DNA from: Verticillium longisporum
Taxonomy: Eukaryota > Ascomycota > Sordariomycetes > Glomerellales > Plectosphaerellaceae
NCBI GenBank assembly: GCA_019188255.1
Contig: JAETXT010000004.1
Coordinates: 1,798,001-1,862,000, forward strand
Direction: 5' to 3'
Length of the DNA: 64,000 bases
A model generated the notes under the pieces. That model was not told where the DNA came from. It worked only from the letters and a program-made list of their open reading frames with translations, and did not search any database. Shown piece after piece: positions 1 through 11,403 of the stretch. Position numbers and translations under genes: made by a program. Each line of letters starts with the position of its first letter. Positions within the stretch are counted from its first letter, which is position 1.

Positions 1-958
1 GCGAGCGGCTGCGGGCACCAAAGTCGGAGTAGGTTGAGTAGACAGACGGGGGCCGCTGAAGCGGGCCGCGCTGAGCAAAACCGCTCGAGCTGGGGGTCAG
101 GCGTCGGTTGATGCCGGCACCCGCGGCCAGATCGGGGTTGGAGGCTGACCTGCCATCTGGCATGTTGGGTGCGCTCGCCACCCGCTCAGGAGGATACTGG
201 TCTTGGTGGTGGTATTGGAACAGCGGTACGGACTGGTTTCGGGGCATGTGGCCCTCAATGAGAGAGCTCTCTGCCGATCCATTGTCGCGGCACTCGGAAT
301 TCTCGTTGATGCCAGAAATCGAGCTTGCACTGGTCGATGCCGAGGACTCCTTGGAGACGTGTTGTCGCCTTGTGCTTGTAGTGCCATCAGATTCACGGCT
401 GTTGCGATTGTCGTCCTGCAACGTCGTATCATTTGCCGTGATCCCACTGATATCTTCGGGTGCGGGGTTTGTGTAGTTGCTGTTCGGAGAGAAACCAAGG
501 TCGAAGTCTCCCAGCGAGCCGCTGCCCATGGGACTTCCTAGCTGGGGTGCGTGTCGGCTGGATACAGTCGATGCTGGCGAAAGCGGCTGACGGTCGTGGT
601 CTCGCGGGCGAGAGCTCTGACTGTAATGACTGGTCGGCGATTGGAGCACTGGGCTGTGTGGTGGCAGGTGGGAGTTGGTAGGCGACTGAGGTTGACTTCG
701 CTGCCGCGTGCGGTCTGCGACCACAAACTCTGCGGTGGCGCCATGCACCTGCTCGATATTGGCATTGGAGTGAACCCAGTTGTCGGCCTGGAAATTGACT
801 CTCACGGGAGAGACGGGAGCGTCCCGAATACGTGGAGAGGTGGGTCCAGGTTTAACATCGACTCCCAGTCTTTCATGGGAATGAGGGGCCCGCGGCAGTA
901 GCTTGTGTGTATTGGGGCTTGTCGGCTCCGGAGGGGGGGAGGTTACAGTGGCGGCCAT
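1..958 (-). CDS. Ser/Pro-rich protein of unknown function, N-terminal part, cut by window edge
   Basis: Reading the minus strand from an ATG at 958 gives about 319 codons with no stop down to base 1, so the gene continues beyond the window. The start lies in a good context (ATC ATG GCC GCC). The protein begins MAATVTSPPPEPTSPN and is rich in Ser, Pro, Thr, Asn and Gln, with repeated SP/TP dipeptides typical of phosphorylated, disordered fungal proteins. I see no transmembrane segment, catalytic motif or zinc finger in this part. A short less biased stretch near residues 60-85 (FQADNWVHSNANIEQVHG) could be the edge of a small conserved motif. I do not recognise the family. An open frame this long with coherent amino-acid bias is very probably a real exon, but the function must come from the missing C-terminal part. 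Confidence 0.7.
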   Translation of the reverse strand, partial: MAATVTSPPPEPTSPNTHKLLPRAPHSHERLGVDVKPGPTSPRIRDAPVSPVRVNFQADNWVHSNANIEQVHGATAEFVVADRTRQRSQPQSPTNSHLPPHSPVLQSPTSHYSQSSRPRDHDRQPLSPASTVSSRHAPQLGSPMGSGSLGDFDLGFSPNSNYTNPAPEDISGITANDTTLQDDNRNSRESDGTTSTRRQHVSKESSASTSASSISGINENSECRDNGSAESSLIEGHMPRNQSVPLFQYHHQDQYPPERVASAPNMPDGRSASNPDLAAGAGINRRLTPSSSGFAQRGPLQRPPSVYSTYSDFGARSRS

Positions 959-3549
959 GATGGCCAGGGTGTGTGGTAACGTCTTTGATGGATAGAGTTC
1001 GTTGCGGCTGCTTGTTCAACGGCGAGGCAAGACAACACGGAAGGGCAGTCGTGGAGTGAACGAGGCCAACTGCTATTGCTCGGACGTCTCGACGAGCATT
1101 GATGCAGGCAGATTTCTCCGAGGTTCGGTCGCGGTACGAGAGATCGCAAGACGGTAGGTAGGATGCGCCCGCAAGCTTGCCGAGTCGATCGCAGCAGAAA
1201 CGAGCGGAATGCTGTGCAACGAAGGTTTGCTGCCGTGTGAGCCGCGCGGTCGCTAAGGCTGATCAGGGGGTATTAAGAACTAGATACTGGATAGAGCAGT
1301 TAGTCGTGGCTGTACTGGCGAAGTGTGCACAGTCAATGATTGCAACAGCGAGGAAATTGATCGAGGTAAGGTAGGCGGTTGGGCGGTGGGTATGAAGATG
1401 AGGAGGTTCTGCTGGGGGTTTTGGAGGCCCAGTCGTATCCTGCCCTAGGAAACCGGCTGCTTGGCGCCATGCATGCTCGACTCCAGCAATGCGTGTGGTG
1501 GTGCAGATGGACGTGCAGGCTGGGCGGCGAGCGTTTTATGTAAGGCGTTCCTGGGGCTGGATGGAGCAGTGGCCCAGTCAAATGAACTCGAATGACACTG
1601 TCTTCTCTTCGCTTCAGGAACAGAGACGGACCAGAGCGGGCAGGCTGGCAGGATAGTGTTCAGCCCATGGCACCGAAGAAGCCGTCCAGTGCCTCTGGCA
1701 GCGGTGGGCGCTGTCAATGCGGGAAGGCAGCAGCAGCCACCTAGGCTGCTAGACCACCCAGCGACCCGGCCATGGGGTGAATTTCGCCTGAGCTGAACAC
1801 TGCTGCTCCCGGGCTGACTCTTTCGAACCTCGCACGGCAGGCAGGCGCGGCACCCGCAGCTTTGTCATACCTCGGCCGGTAACTCGGCGAAGGTAGCAGG
1901 CAAGGCAAGGCGGCCCCAATCCATGGCTCGGAGTCTGTATTTCGCTCCGAACCTGAGCTGTCCCATCAAAAGCCTCAGAGGAGGACCCCGACGGTGACAC
2001 GACGCACTGCGAGCTTTCGCGATTGCGCCGTGTACCCGAAGCGTAATCATTGGAGACAGCTTGATCGATGATGGAAGGAAAGAAAAATAGCTTCAGACTC
2101 GACATAACAACTGACCTAGGATGTCGTAGATGTGTGCTCGTGAAATGACACGCCACTTGAGGGCGATGCGATGCAGGACGATGCGGTGCCACAGGGAAAG
2201 CAACGAGTGATGTTGAAAGATGCAGATGCAGACGCTGACCCGGCTGGAGATCGTCGGTCGCCTTGGTAAGGAACTTGAGTAAGGGAGTCGGGGGTCCGCG
2301 AAACGAGTAAAGTTGTCGAACCGAAAAGGGCGAAGGGGGGTGTCGCGATGTGACGAGCCCCAGGCTGCAATTAAGGGTTAACGAAAGGGCGGTCGATCAC
2401 TCTTCGGAGCCGACCCAGCTTGGATGGCAGTGGGACAATTGGGAAACAAGATGAGAGAAGGTAAAAAGGTGAGCGAAATGCCCTGCGTAGCGTGGCGTGG
2501 CTGGAGACAAGATATGCGAATGACTGAATCGAGCCACGGTCGAAATCCTTCTCGTGGGACCGACCTGCCCGCCATCCACCCGCGGGCACTTGAACCCTTG
2601 GACACTTGGGCACTCGAACACGACAGGATGGATGAAGATGTGCTCGACCAGGATAAATGACGTACCAGATGTGCTTTTCGTCGTATAGGGACTACGATGG
2701 CGCGCTTCCAACCGTGACAGAGCACTGGCTCGGCTTCCAGATACGGTGAGGGTAGTGAGGGGGAGGGGGAAGGGGAGCCGAGTGGATGGATGTCACCTCG
2801 TGTCCCCTGATCACGATTCGATGGAAACACAAAAAAAAAGCCTGGAATAGGACGGGCTACTGCGCGCTCTGGGAATGATGGATGATGGGCTTTGGGTGCC
2901 TCAGGGTGGGGACTGTCGTTTCATGCACGTTGGCGACGGGAAGGGGGCCGGGCTCGGATTTCTGATGGAACACCTGCCAACCTACCTACCTAGCTGCTTT
3001 GGCTTATTCTTATTATTATGAACAGGCTGGGCCTCGGAGAAAGCACCTGGCCCTCTATTCGTTGCTTTCCCCTGTGTGTTCATTTTATCAGCCGGATAGC
3101 AGTCCTTGTCTTGCGCCAACACCATATGGTCCTCACCGACGACCCTTAATGCTGTGCCTAGAGGTCGCTAAAGGAGGGGATGGGGGGGCGCAGAGATCGG
3201 AAATGGGACATGGGTTACGGGGAATACTCCGTTTCATGTCTGACATGAGAGGAGGCCGGACCCTGTACCAGTGGCGTACCGGTACCTCCAGTCCCTCGTT
3301 CCTGGCAGCCAGTGTCTGGTCTCCTCACAACGAGAGAGGCACAGAACTGTCATTCGCGAATCCATCACAACCCAAGGTACCTACCTACCTAGGTAATATA
3401 GGTAGGTACTTTACCCAGGTACCTTCCCTTGCCCGTCTACCTGCCACACACAGTCCGATCATGGTTCCTCCACCACTCAACCTGCGCTTGCTTGTCTCGC
3501 CGAACAGAAAACTTAGGCGTCATATCTGCCAGGGTCGTTCCCACCTGTC

Positions 3550-3805
3550 ATCCCTTTGATGCCCAAATTTGGTCTCAGTACTTTGTATGATCGATAGCCG
3601 AGTGGCAGACAATACATGCTACCATTCGAATTAAAGGATATGGCGAACATTAGGTACCTTAAGGTACATCAAGATGCCTGTACGCTACCTCTGATCTGAG
3701 GAGGTGTGTTTCACAGACCTACGCCCTCAATCATGTACCTACTGAGCCAGTACCTGCCTACATACACATTAAGCTACCTATTCGAGCAGGCGGTGATCAT
3801 GTTGT
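3550..3805 (+). repeat. Degenerate copy of a MITE-like inverted-repeat element
   Basis: This stretch aligns along its length with the element at 61358-61625. It starts with the same end (ATCCCTTTGATGCCCAAATT at 3550-3569), shares TCTCAGTACTTTGTATGATCG and the interior ATCAAGATGCCTGTA block, and ends with CAGGCGGTGATCAT at 3787-3800. The outer part of the right terminal inverted repeat is missing or too diverged to see. Many differences between the copies are transitions. There is no coding capacity. It is most likely a non-autonomous DNA transposon relic. Confidence 0.6.
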
Positions 3806-4291
3806 GTGCCTGCCCTGCGTATGCCCCGCCATGCTTTCGACTGATGGTCCCAATTGAGGCTGAGCCGACACCCAACACAAGCAAAGACTGCAGCTCGCCA
3901 GCCCGTCATGAGTCTCTGTCTTCCACCTCAGTCCACAGTACGGGGCTTGGTGCAGACGCAGTCATCACTACATGTGCGTACGTTGTACACGGACCAACCC
4001 CAAGATTGCAAGGTCCCCATCGCCGTCTTGTACGGCTGACCGCTGCCCTCTTGCTTTCTTTCCGATCATGGGGCGCTTGGGGCGCGGCGCTACAAACAAC
4101 TGCGCGCCAGCGTCCTTCGAGTCTGGGGGCGGAAGAGGGGGAATGGTCTGCTCGTCTACTACCTCGCCATTCCGCGAAAGGCAGACGGTTAGAGCTGCTA
4201 AGGTTACTTCGTCTTGTGTGCTACGGCCAGCCGGCGCCTGCGCTATGCACATCGCCCCCCAACCTGGCAGGGGTTGGAAATAGCATCCGTG

Positions 4292-4325
4292 ACCCTACAG
4301 CACCCTACAGCACCCTACAGCACCC
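4292..4325. repeat. Short tandem repeat, 10-bp unit ACCCTACAGC, three copies plus a partial
   Basis: The unit is repeated head to tail within intergenic DNA, with a partial fourth copy. It lies in no gene and shows no sign of function. Confidence 0.8.
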
Positions 4326-7300
4326 GCCTCGATAACCTTCCAGAAAGGCGAGGAGCGCCGGATCATCAGCATCCGCCAGTCCTCCCCGCGCCATTCTATT
4401 CGTGGCTGGGCGCCCGGGTCGTCTTCTCCAGAGACCGTGCTCGTTCAAACAAGATGCAGGCCAAAGCCGCCGCTTCTGCTCCGCATTCGATTCTCGGGTA
4501 CCTAGTTGAAAAACGACCGGACATTCCCTCTTCGCCTGGTTGACGAAGAACCGTCAGTACAAAGATGGCTATTCCACAAGGTTGGGCGGAACACCACCCT
4601 CGTTGCCGGTTGCGACTTCGATACTTTGCCCCATCGCCCCGTAGTTCCATTTATGGCGCAATATCCAGTCGCCCCCTCATCCCTGTGGCTATCACGAACC
4701 CTGGCGCTCAAGTACCGGTTTGTAGAGTGACTAACGGCCAGTGCAATTGTGCCGCCGTTAGCCAAGACCATCTGCACAAGGCTGGCAACCCCTATCATTA
4801 ATAGCGTCTTTCGTATTCCCAACGTTTGCCCCTCTCTTAAAAGCCCCTCTCCCTGCGCTGACCGTACCAGTGCCAATCGAGGAGTCTTGTCTCATTGCTC
4901 ACCGTGAGAACCTCCAAGCCTGCACGGGCCCGAGACTACTATGTACGACAGAGTGGACAAGGCCCTCGCCGGCCGTGCCGCTCCATCGATTCTCCTCCCA
5001 TTGCCCCGACCCCTCCCGGCTGCCATCGGCGGGCAAGTGCTATGCAAATAGCGTTCGCGCCCGGACGGGTGCTTTCTTTTCGGGCACGCATACGTCCAGA
5101 TCACGATCTCGACCTTGTCTTTCCAACGCATCTTTGCACGAGACGTCTCATGCACGCGCCAAGTCAAGCCGTAAACGAGAAACACCCTGCGGTGAGCTAC
5201 CATCCGGAGCGTTACAATCGGATTGACATTGTACGATCAGAGATGCGTCATGGGCGCCAATTCGTGTCCGAATAGCTGTGCTCCCTTGGGCCATAAGGCA
5301 GTGAGGCAGATAGCCGTCCTGGCGGCGGCTGTAACCCTATCACGACATGACATGAATCTAAGTTTACGAGGGATCGCACGAGGGAGGCATAATCTGGGCA
5401 CCGCCGCACAGCGCACCTTTAAAACTCCACGTGCTGGCATTCAGATGATCTGCCCTGGACAGAGGGAATGGAAGGAGACGGGTCGCAGGCTGCTGTGAAT
5501 CTACACAGCAGGTTGCCAGCTGTGACCTAGTTAAGTAGAAGGCGCATTCCAGCTCAGACACATGGGACATAAGACCTGGCATGAGAGAGGCTGGAGCTCG
5601 ATCCCTTTCCCAGGGCATTCTTGGGGTTGGCTGTCGCGTGGAGGGTTGGTGCGTGCAAGTCGCAAGAGATTCTCTTGATCGACGAGGTTCTGGAGCGGCA
5701 AATGATCCTTCCCGAGCATCCACTCAATACCATGATCTCCCTCATCGTCGGCGTCGGTGCCATGATTGCGCGTGTCGGTTGGCAGTGTACATTGGTTGTC
5801 GCAAGAAGCTGGGTGCGGGAAGTGACAGGTAGCTGTCGGCAGGGCAACGGGCAGTGCTCGGAAATCGTAGTCGACCCTGGATGGCTTCGATGCACGCCGA
5901 TCGTACCCATGTATCTTCTTGGACGAGGTGCTTCCATGTTCCGCGGTGCCATGCGAAATGGATGCGCGCTAAGGGAGTGAGATGAAGTCACTTTGAAGTA
6001 TCTTTGCGTGCTGGCCCTGCGGTGAGAGTACTCCCTCAGCGATGGTGCCACTCCACGTTAGGGGCCTCTCAGGGGGCTCTGCGCCATCGAAGCCAGGACC
6101 CCAATGACCCCCGCGTGTTCAATGGACCCAGGCCGGAATGTCCGGATACTTAGCAGGTACCTGAGCCCCCTTAAAGTCTTCCCAGCACTGGCGGACTGGG
6201 CGGATTCTCGAGGCTTGCCTCACTACGATGACATCCATACTTGGACATGCATGCCCCTTCGTGGTCAGCTCGACTAGGTAGCCAAGTTTGCTAGCCCCTT
6301 TTCCCGTCCATCCACTCATCCATCTCATCCCTCGAGTTGGTTTGACAGCCACCAGCCCGGAGCCTGCTCCCTCGAGTTTCCTCGCCTACCTTATCCCATC
6401 GTCCAAGGAAGAGGGTCAGGCAAAGAATTGAATCCCTTTTCGTGGCGAGACGTTGTCTCTTCTTCCTTCGCTTCTTCTTACAGCCCGCTCGCTTTCTGGC
6501 CCGTCTCGCAATCACCACCACCTCCGCTCACTCACTCACTCTCGCTCTTTTTTTTTCATTTTCCTTGTGCGACAACGCAAGGTCAAGGACTGGCGTCGCC
6601 CACCTCTCTCGTTTCAGTCCGACTGACTGCTCAACGATCGTCTGTCCTCGGTTGTCTGTCATGCCAACACGGGCTACGAGCCATCCGACTCAATCGTCTC
6701 GCACTACCCGCACCAAACGAAGGCAGAAAGAAAGACTCGGTCCTCTGTTCCAACCTATTCAGTCGCCGCACACGGCTACCCCAACGGCTTCATCCGTCGC
6801 CCGTTTCGCCATTTGACTCTGATCACGCCGCTGTCGTCCCTGACGACGAACTGCATCGCGTCGCGTCGACTTACCCTCGAGTAGGGATCACGGAAACTTC
6901 CTGGATCCCCGGATATTGAGACAGGGCGTCCGATATTGCACACTTTCTTCTGAGAAAACCGGTTGTCAAAGTGGGTGCACCCGCCCGATCGCCACGCTGT
7001 TGCTCTGCCTGCACAGCCTGCTCACTGCACAGACTGTCTGTCCAGCCAGAGAGGACAGGCCTAGTTCAGGTCTGCGGCCACTGAGAGGGCTGCACGGCCA
7101 CCGTCTCCCAAGGACCCCCGCTCAATTAGCAGGGATACATTGCCTGGCCTCAGCCAACGCAACCCACAGATTTTGCCCTGGGGCCTGTGTCCCCCCTCCC
7201 CCATAACAACCAAACCCATTGGTGAGTGAGGTCCTTGCTTCCCATTGCTTGCTTGCCTGGCCTGCCCGATCCTGCCTGCCGCCTCTGTGTGCCTACTGCA

Positions 7301-7679
7301 CCGTACCGTACCTTTTGGCCTGGCCATTCTTTCCCAGTCCTGTCAGACATCACAAACATCACCCACGCCGCTACTCTCGTCGTCGTTAGGTGTTACGTTC
7401 ACTGAGCAATTCCGCGCTCGTTCTCGTTTCCCATCGTCGTACTGTACGGTTCTTTTTTTTTTTTTTCCTTTCCTTTCCCTCCTCCAAACTCCACATATCC
7501 TACCTCGCTCTGAGATTCGCATCCTCTCTCCACGCGTGTCTACGCCACGCTCGCCTCTCCCAGAAGGGTGCAGTCTTTCCCTCCACCAGGCCAGGAGTGA
7601 GGAATGCGACAGCGCAGCGCATTCCTGCCATGTCAAAGATGAAACAAGCTGACTCTGTTACTTCCGCAGGACCGGCGCA

Positions 7680-10600
7680 ATGTCTCTTCCCGAGCGACCA
7701 GGAGGCATCTCCTCTGAACATCGAAATGCCTACAGGCAATCGCAGTCCCGACGCCATCGCCCAGCAGACATTGAGGCCTCGAGCTATTACCCCGTGGAAG
7801 GAGGTCGATCAAGTCGTCATCAACGTGGGCTTTCCGCGAACTCCTTCGGAGACACGATCCGCTCGGCTCACAATAGGTTCCTAGTGAATAAGGCTCTTTC
7901 GCCCACCGCAGAGCGGCCTGCCGCGCCCGACCAGCCTTTCCAGGGGAAGAGTAGTTTGATCAGGCCGGAGAGGAACAGAATCGACAAAGACCACCCAAAC
8001 TACCACTACCGGAAACATGCCGCCAACATGAGCACCATGCCCTCGGCTACCGGAAACGACCCCATCGCCGAGGATATTGAGGCCACGACCGACGTCTCCG
8101 GCAGTCGGTCCCAGACGCTCGACGGCGTGTCCGACACGTCACCCCCGCGCGGTCACGGCAGCAGGCCCAACAGCGGCGAACAAGAGAAGAAGGCGCCACG
8201 AAGCAGCGCCAAGCGCGTCTCTCGACACAAGTCCGGCAAGATCACTAAGAGTACAAAGAAGCGTAGCACGCCCCAAGAGGTCATCCGGCCGCCCAGTTTC
8301 TGGAACGTCTACTGCGCTATCATCACTTTCTGGTGCCCCGACTTTATGCTCAAGTGCTTTGGCATGCGGTCCAGGGCAGAGCAGAGAGCCTGGAGGGAAA
8401 AGATGGGCCTGATCAGTCTCATTCTGCTCATCATGGGCTGCGTTGGCTTCATCACTTTCGGCTTCACCGCTGTCGTGTGCGGCTCGCCGCCTTTACGCAT
8501 GCGGGTCAACAAGGTCTCGGATGGCTACATGATCTTCCACGGCACCGCCTACGATCTGACGAGATCTGGACACCCTCCGGCCGAAGGTATCCCCGTTCCT
8601 AGGGGTCAAAGAGGCGCCAACATTCTGTGGGGCATGCCTGGCGTCGACAACCGTGGAAAGGACGGTAGCTTTCTGTTCCAGAACGTCAATGGGCGTTGCA
8701 AGGGACTCATCGAGGCGGCCCCCAACTCGGAGGTGCCGACCAATGCCAACGGCGACCTTGCCTGGTACTTCCCTTGCACGACGTTCAACCAGGACGGCAA
8801 GAGCGAGCCGAACTTTACGACACCGTACTACACTGGCTACTCGTGCCACACCAGCGAGAAGTCTCGCAACGCCTTCTACATTGATCTGAAGAAGTCTGCT
8901 GATGTCTACTTCACCTGGGACGACATCAAGAACAGCTCTCGAAACCTCATCGTCTACTCGGGCAACGTTCTCGACCTCGACCTTCTTCACTGGTTTGACT
9001 CAAGGCACGTTACCATCCCCCAGCCCTTTGAGCACCTCCGAGACACCACCACTGCTCCCAACAAGGCCTCCCGACCCCGCGACATCACTGGCCCTTTCCA
9101 GTCCAATGGTGACGAGCAGATTGGCGAGTGCTTTGGAGAGATCATCAAGGTTGGATCCATCGATACGGTCACTGTTGGCTGCATCGCTTCGCGTGTTGTC
9201 CTCTACGTCTTCCTCGCCCTGATTTTGTCTGTTGTGGGATCTCGCTTCGTTCTGGCTCTCATCTTCCAGTGGTTTATCAGCCGCAACTATGCCGCTGCCA
9301 AGACCTCCCAGTCCAGCGACAAGCGAAAGCGCAACCAGCAGATTGAGGACTGGTCCAACGACATTTACCAGGCTCCCGCAAGGATCACTGGCGACATTGG
9401 CAGCAGCGTCGTCACCTCGGACCGCAGCAGTAAGCGTGGCAGCACGTTCATGACAACCTCCCGATTCTCCACTGTCTACGGCCCTGACAGGGGCTCCTCG
9501 AATAAGCGCGTACCGACCACGATGGCCAGTTCCGGCGGCAGCGGCAGTCAGCTTCTGCACCCCAACTCGATGTATCGTCAAGGCAACGACAGTCGCAGCA
9601 GCTTCCTCCGATCCGACCCATATGCTAGTAACGTTCCTCCTTCGGATGGTCCTGGTCCCGCGGGATTCATCCACGAGGCCGTTGTGCCTCAGCCGCCTGC
9701 CGATTGGATGCCTTACGGTTTCCCGCTCGCTCACACCATCTGTCTCGTCACCGCCTACTCTGAAGGCGCCATGGGTATCCGTACCACGTTCGACTCAATC
9801 GCCACGACCGACTACCCCAACAGTCACAAGGTCATCATCGCTATTTGCGATGGTATCATCAAAGGTCATGGCGAAGAAATGGCGACCCCGGATTATGTCC
9901 TTGCTATGATGAAGGACCAAACGATGGCGCCTGAGGATGTGCAGCCCTTCTCCTACGTTGCGGTTGCCAGTGGCTCGAAGCGTCACAACATGGCCAAGGT
10001 CTACTGCGGTTTCTACGACTATGGAGCCAAGTCTGCTATCCCCGTCGACAAGCAGCAGCGAGTCCCCATGATGCTTGTTGTCAAGTGCGGCACCCCTGAT
10101 GAAGCTACCAAATCGAAGCCTGGCAATCGTGGCAAGCGCGACAGTCAGATCATTCTCATGTCCTTCCTCCAGAAGATCATGTTTGACGAGCGTATGACGG
10201 AGCTCGAGTACGAAATGTTCAACGGTCTCTGGAAGGTCACGGGCATATCCCCAGACTTCTACGAGTGTGTTCTCATGGTTGATGCCGATACCAAGGTTTT
10301 CCGGACAGTCTGACGCACATGTTGTCCGCCATGGTCAAGGACCCTGAGATTATGGGTCTCTGTGGTGAGACCAAGATCGCCAACAAGCGTGACAGCTGGG
10401 TTTCCGCCATCCAGGTCTTCGAGTACTTCATCTCCCACCACCTCGCCAAATCTTTCGAATCAGTTTTTGGTGGTGTCACCTGTCTGCCTGGTTGTTTCTG
10501 CATGTACCGCATCAAGGCGCCCAAGGGGGCTCAAAATTACTGGGTGCCCATCCTCGCCAACCCCGATGTTGTTGAACACTATTCAGAGAACGTTGTCGAC

Positions 10601-11403
10601 ACGCTCCACAAAAAGAACCTCTTGCTCCTTGGCGAGGATCGTTATTTGAGTACTCTCATGTTGCGCACTTTCCCCAAGCGCAAGCAAGTCTTCGTTCCGC
10701 AGGCTGTCTGCAAGACAACCGTACCCGATACATTCATGGTCCTGTTGTCCCAGCGTCGCCGATGGATCAACTCGACCATTCATAACCTTATGGAGCTCGT
10801 CTTGGTCCGGGATCTCTGCGGCACGTTCTGCTTCAGCATGCAATTTATCGTATTTGTCGAGCTGATGGGAACTCTTGTCCTGCCCGCTGCCATCGCCTTT
10901 ACCTTCTATGTCGGTATGTTCATTTGCCCTGTCCCTCGCCGGGGTCTTGTGCTAACCATTCTTGTCCAGTCATCATGTCCATCGTCTCCAAGCCTGTGCA
11001 GGTCATCCCGCTCATTCTCCTGGCTCTCATTCTCGGTCTCCCAGCTGTCCTCATCGTCATTACAGCGCATTCCTGGTCGTACCTCGTCTGGATGATGATC
11101 TACCTCTTCTCTCTGCCTGTGTGGAACTTTGTTCTCCCCGTTTACGCCTTCTGGAAGTTTGACGATTTCTCCTGGGGTGACACACGAAAAACGGCAGGCG
11201 AAACGACCAAGAAGGCTGGTCTCGAATACGAGGGCGAGTTCGACAGCAGCAAGATCACCATGAAGCGCTGGGCCGAGTTTGAGCGCGAGAGGCGCTCCAA
11301 GGCAAACTACTGGGGTTCCAAGGAGAATGTTGTTGGCGGAGGCAACAGCTGGTCCATGCCACCAGGGCACCAGTACCACGACGATTACTATTCAGACGCC
11401 TGA
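7680..11403 (+). CDS. Class IV chitin synthase (Chs4/Chs3-type), with an apparent 1-base frameshift
   Basis: Membrane enzyme that polymerises UDP-GlcNAc into wall chitin. Exons are 7680-10913 and 10970-11403; the 56-bp intron has a GTATGT donor, a CTAAC branch site and a CAG acceptor. The start MSLPERPGG and the [10 protein letters not shown]...HYRKHAAN block are typical of class IV enzymes. A first membrane helix lies near residues 243-265 and another near 499-540, followed by a Ser-rich cytosolic loop. The catalytic GT2 motifs follow: VDAD at about 867, then EDRYL, then QRRRW at about 1024, then C-terminal helices. Right after VDADTKV the frame breaks at 10301-10302, where CC should be CCC. 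One added base restores the conserved sequence and gives about 1222 residues, the normal family length. Because both halves are intact and highly conserved, a base-calling error is likelier than a pseudogene. Confidence 0.93.

Larger units (their letters stand above)
959..7679. other. Gene-poor intergenic region with a degenerate repeat and the chitin synthase leader
   Basis: No open frame in these 6.7 kb looks like a protein I can support; the ORFs present are short and overlap on both strands. It contains CCTAGGTA/GGTACCTACC-type palindromic repeats near 3375-3425, a degenerate inverted-repeat element at 3550-3805 and a short tandem repeat at 4292-4325. The last kilobase before 7680 is strongly pyrimidine-rich on the plus strand, with T runs at about 6548-6558 and 7450-7466. 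That is usual for the promoter and long 5' leader of a highly expressed fungal gene. The first kilobase after 958 is the likely promoter of the leftward gene. Confidence 0.6.

Noticed and set aside
3595..3632. tRNA/SINE-like A box (TAGCCGAGTGG) and a TTCGAA core resembling a B box
   Set aside because: The two boxes are only about 19 bases apart, there is no acceptor stem, and the segment belongs to the inverted-repeat element whose other copy does not keep both boxes.
7680..11403. Programmed ribosomal frameshifting in the chitin synthase
   Set aside because: The site has no slippery heptamer I can recognise, and equivalent single-base deficits in G/C runs occur in unrelated genes here, favouring sequence error.
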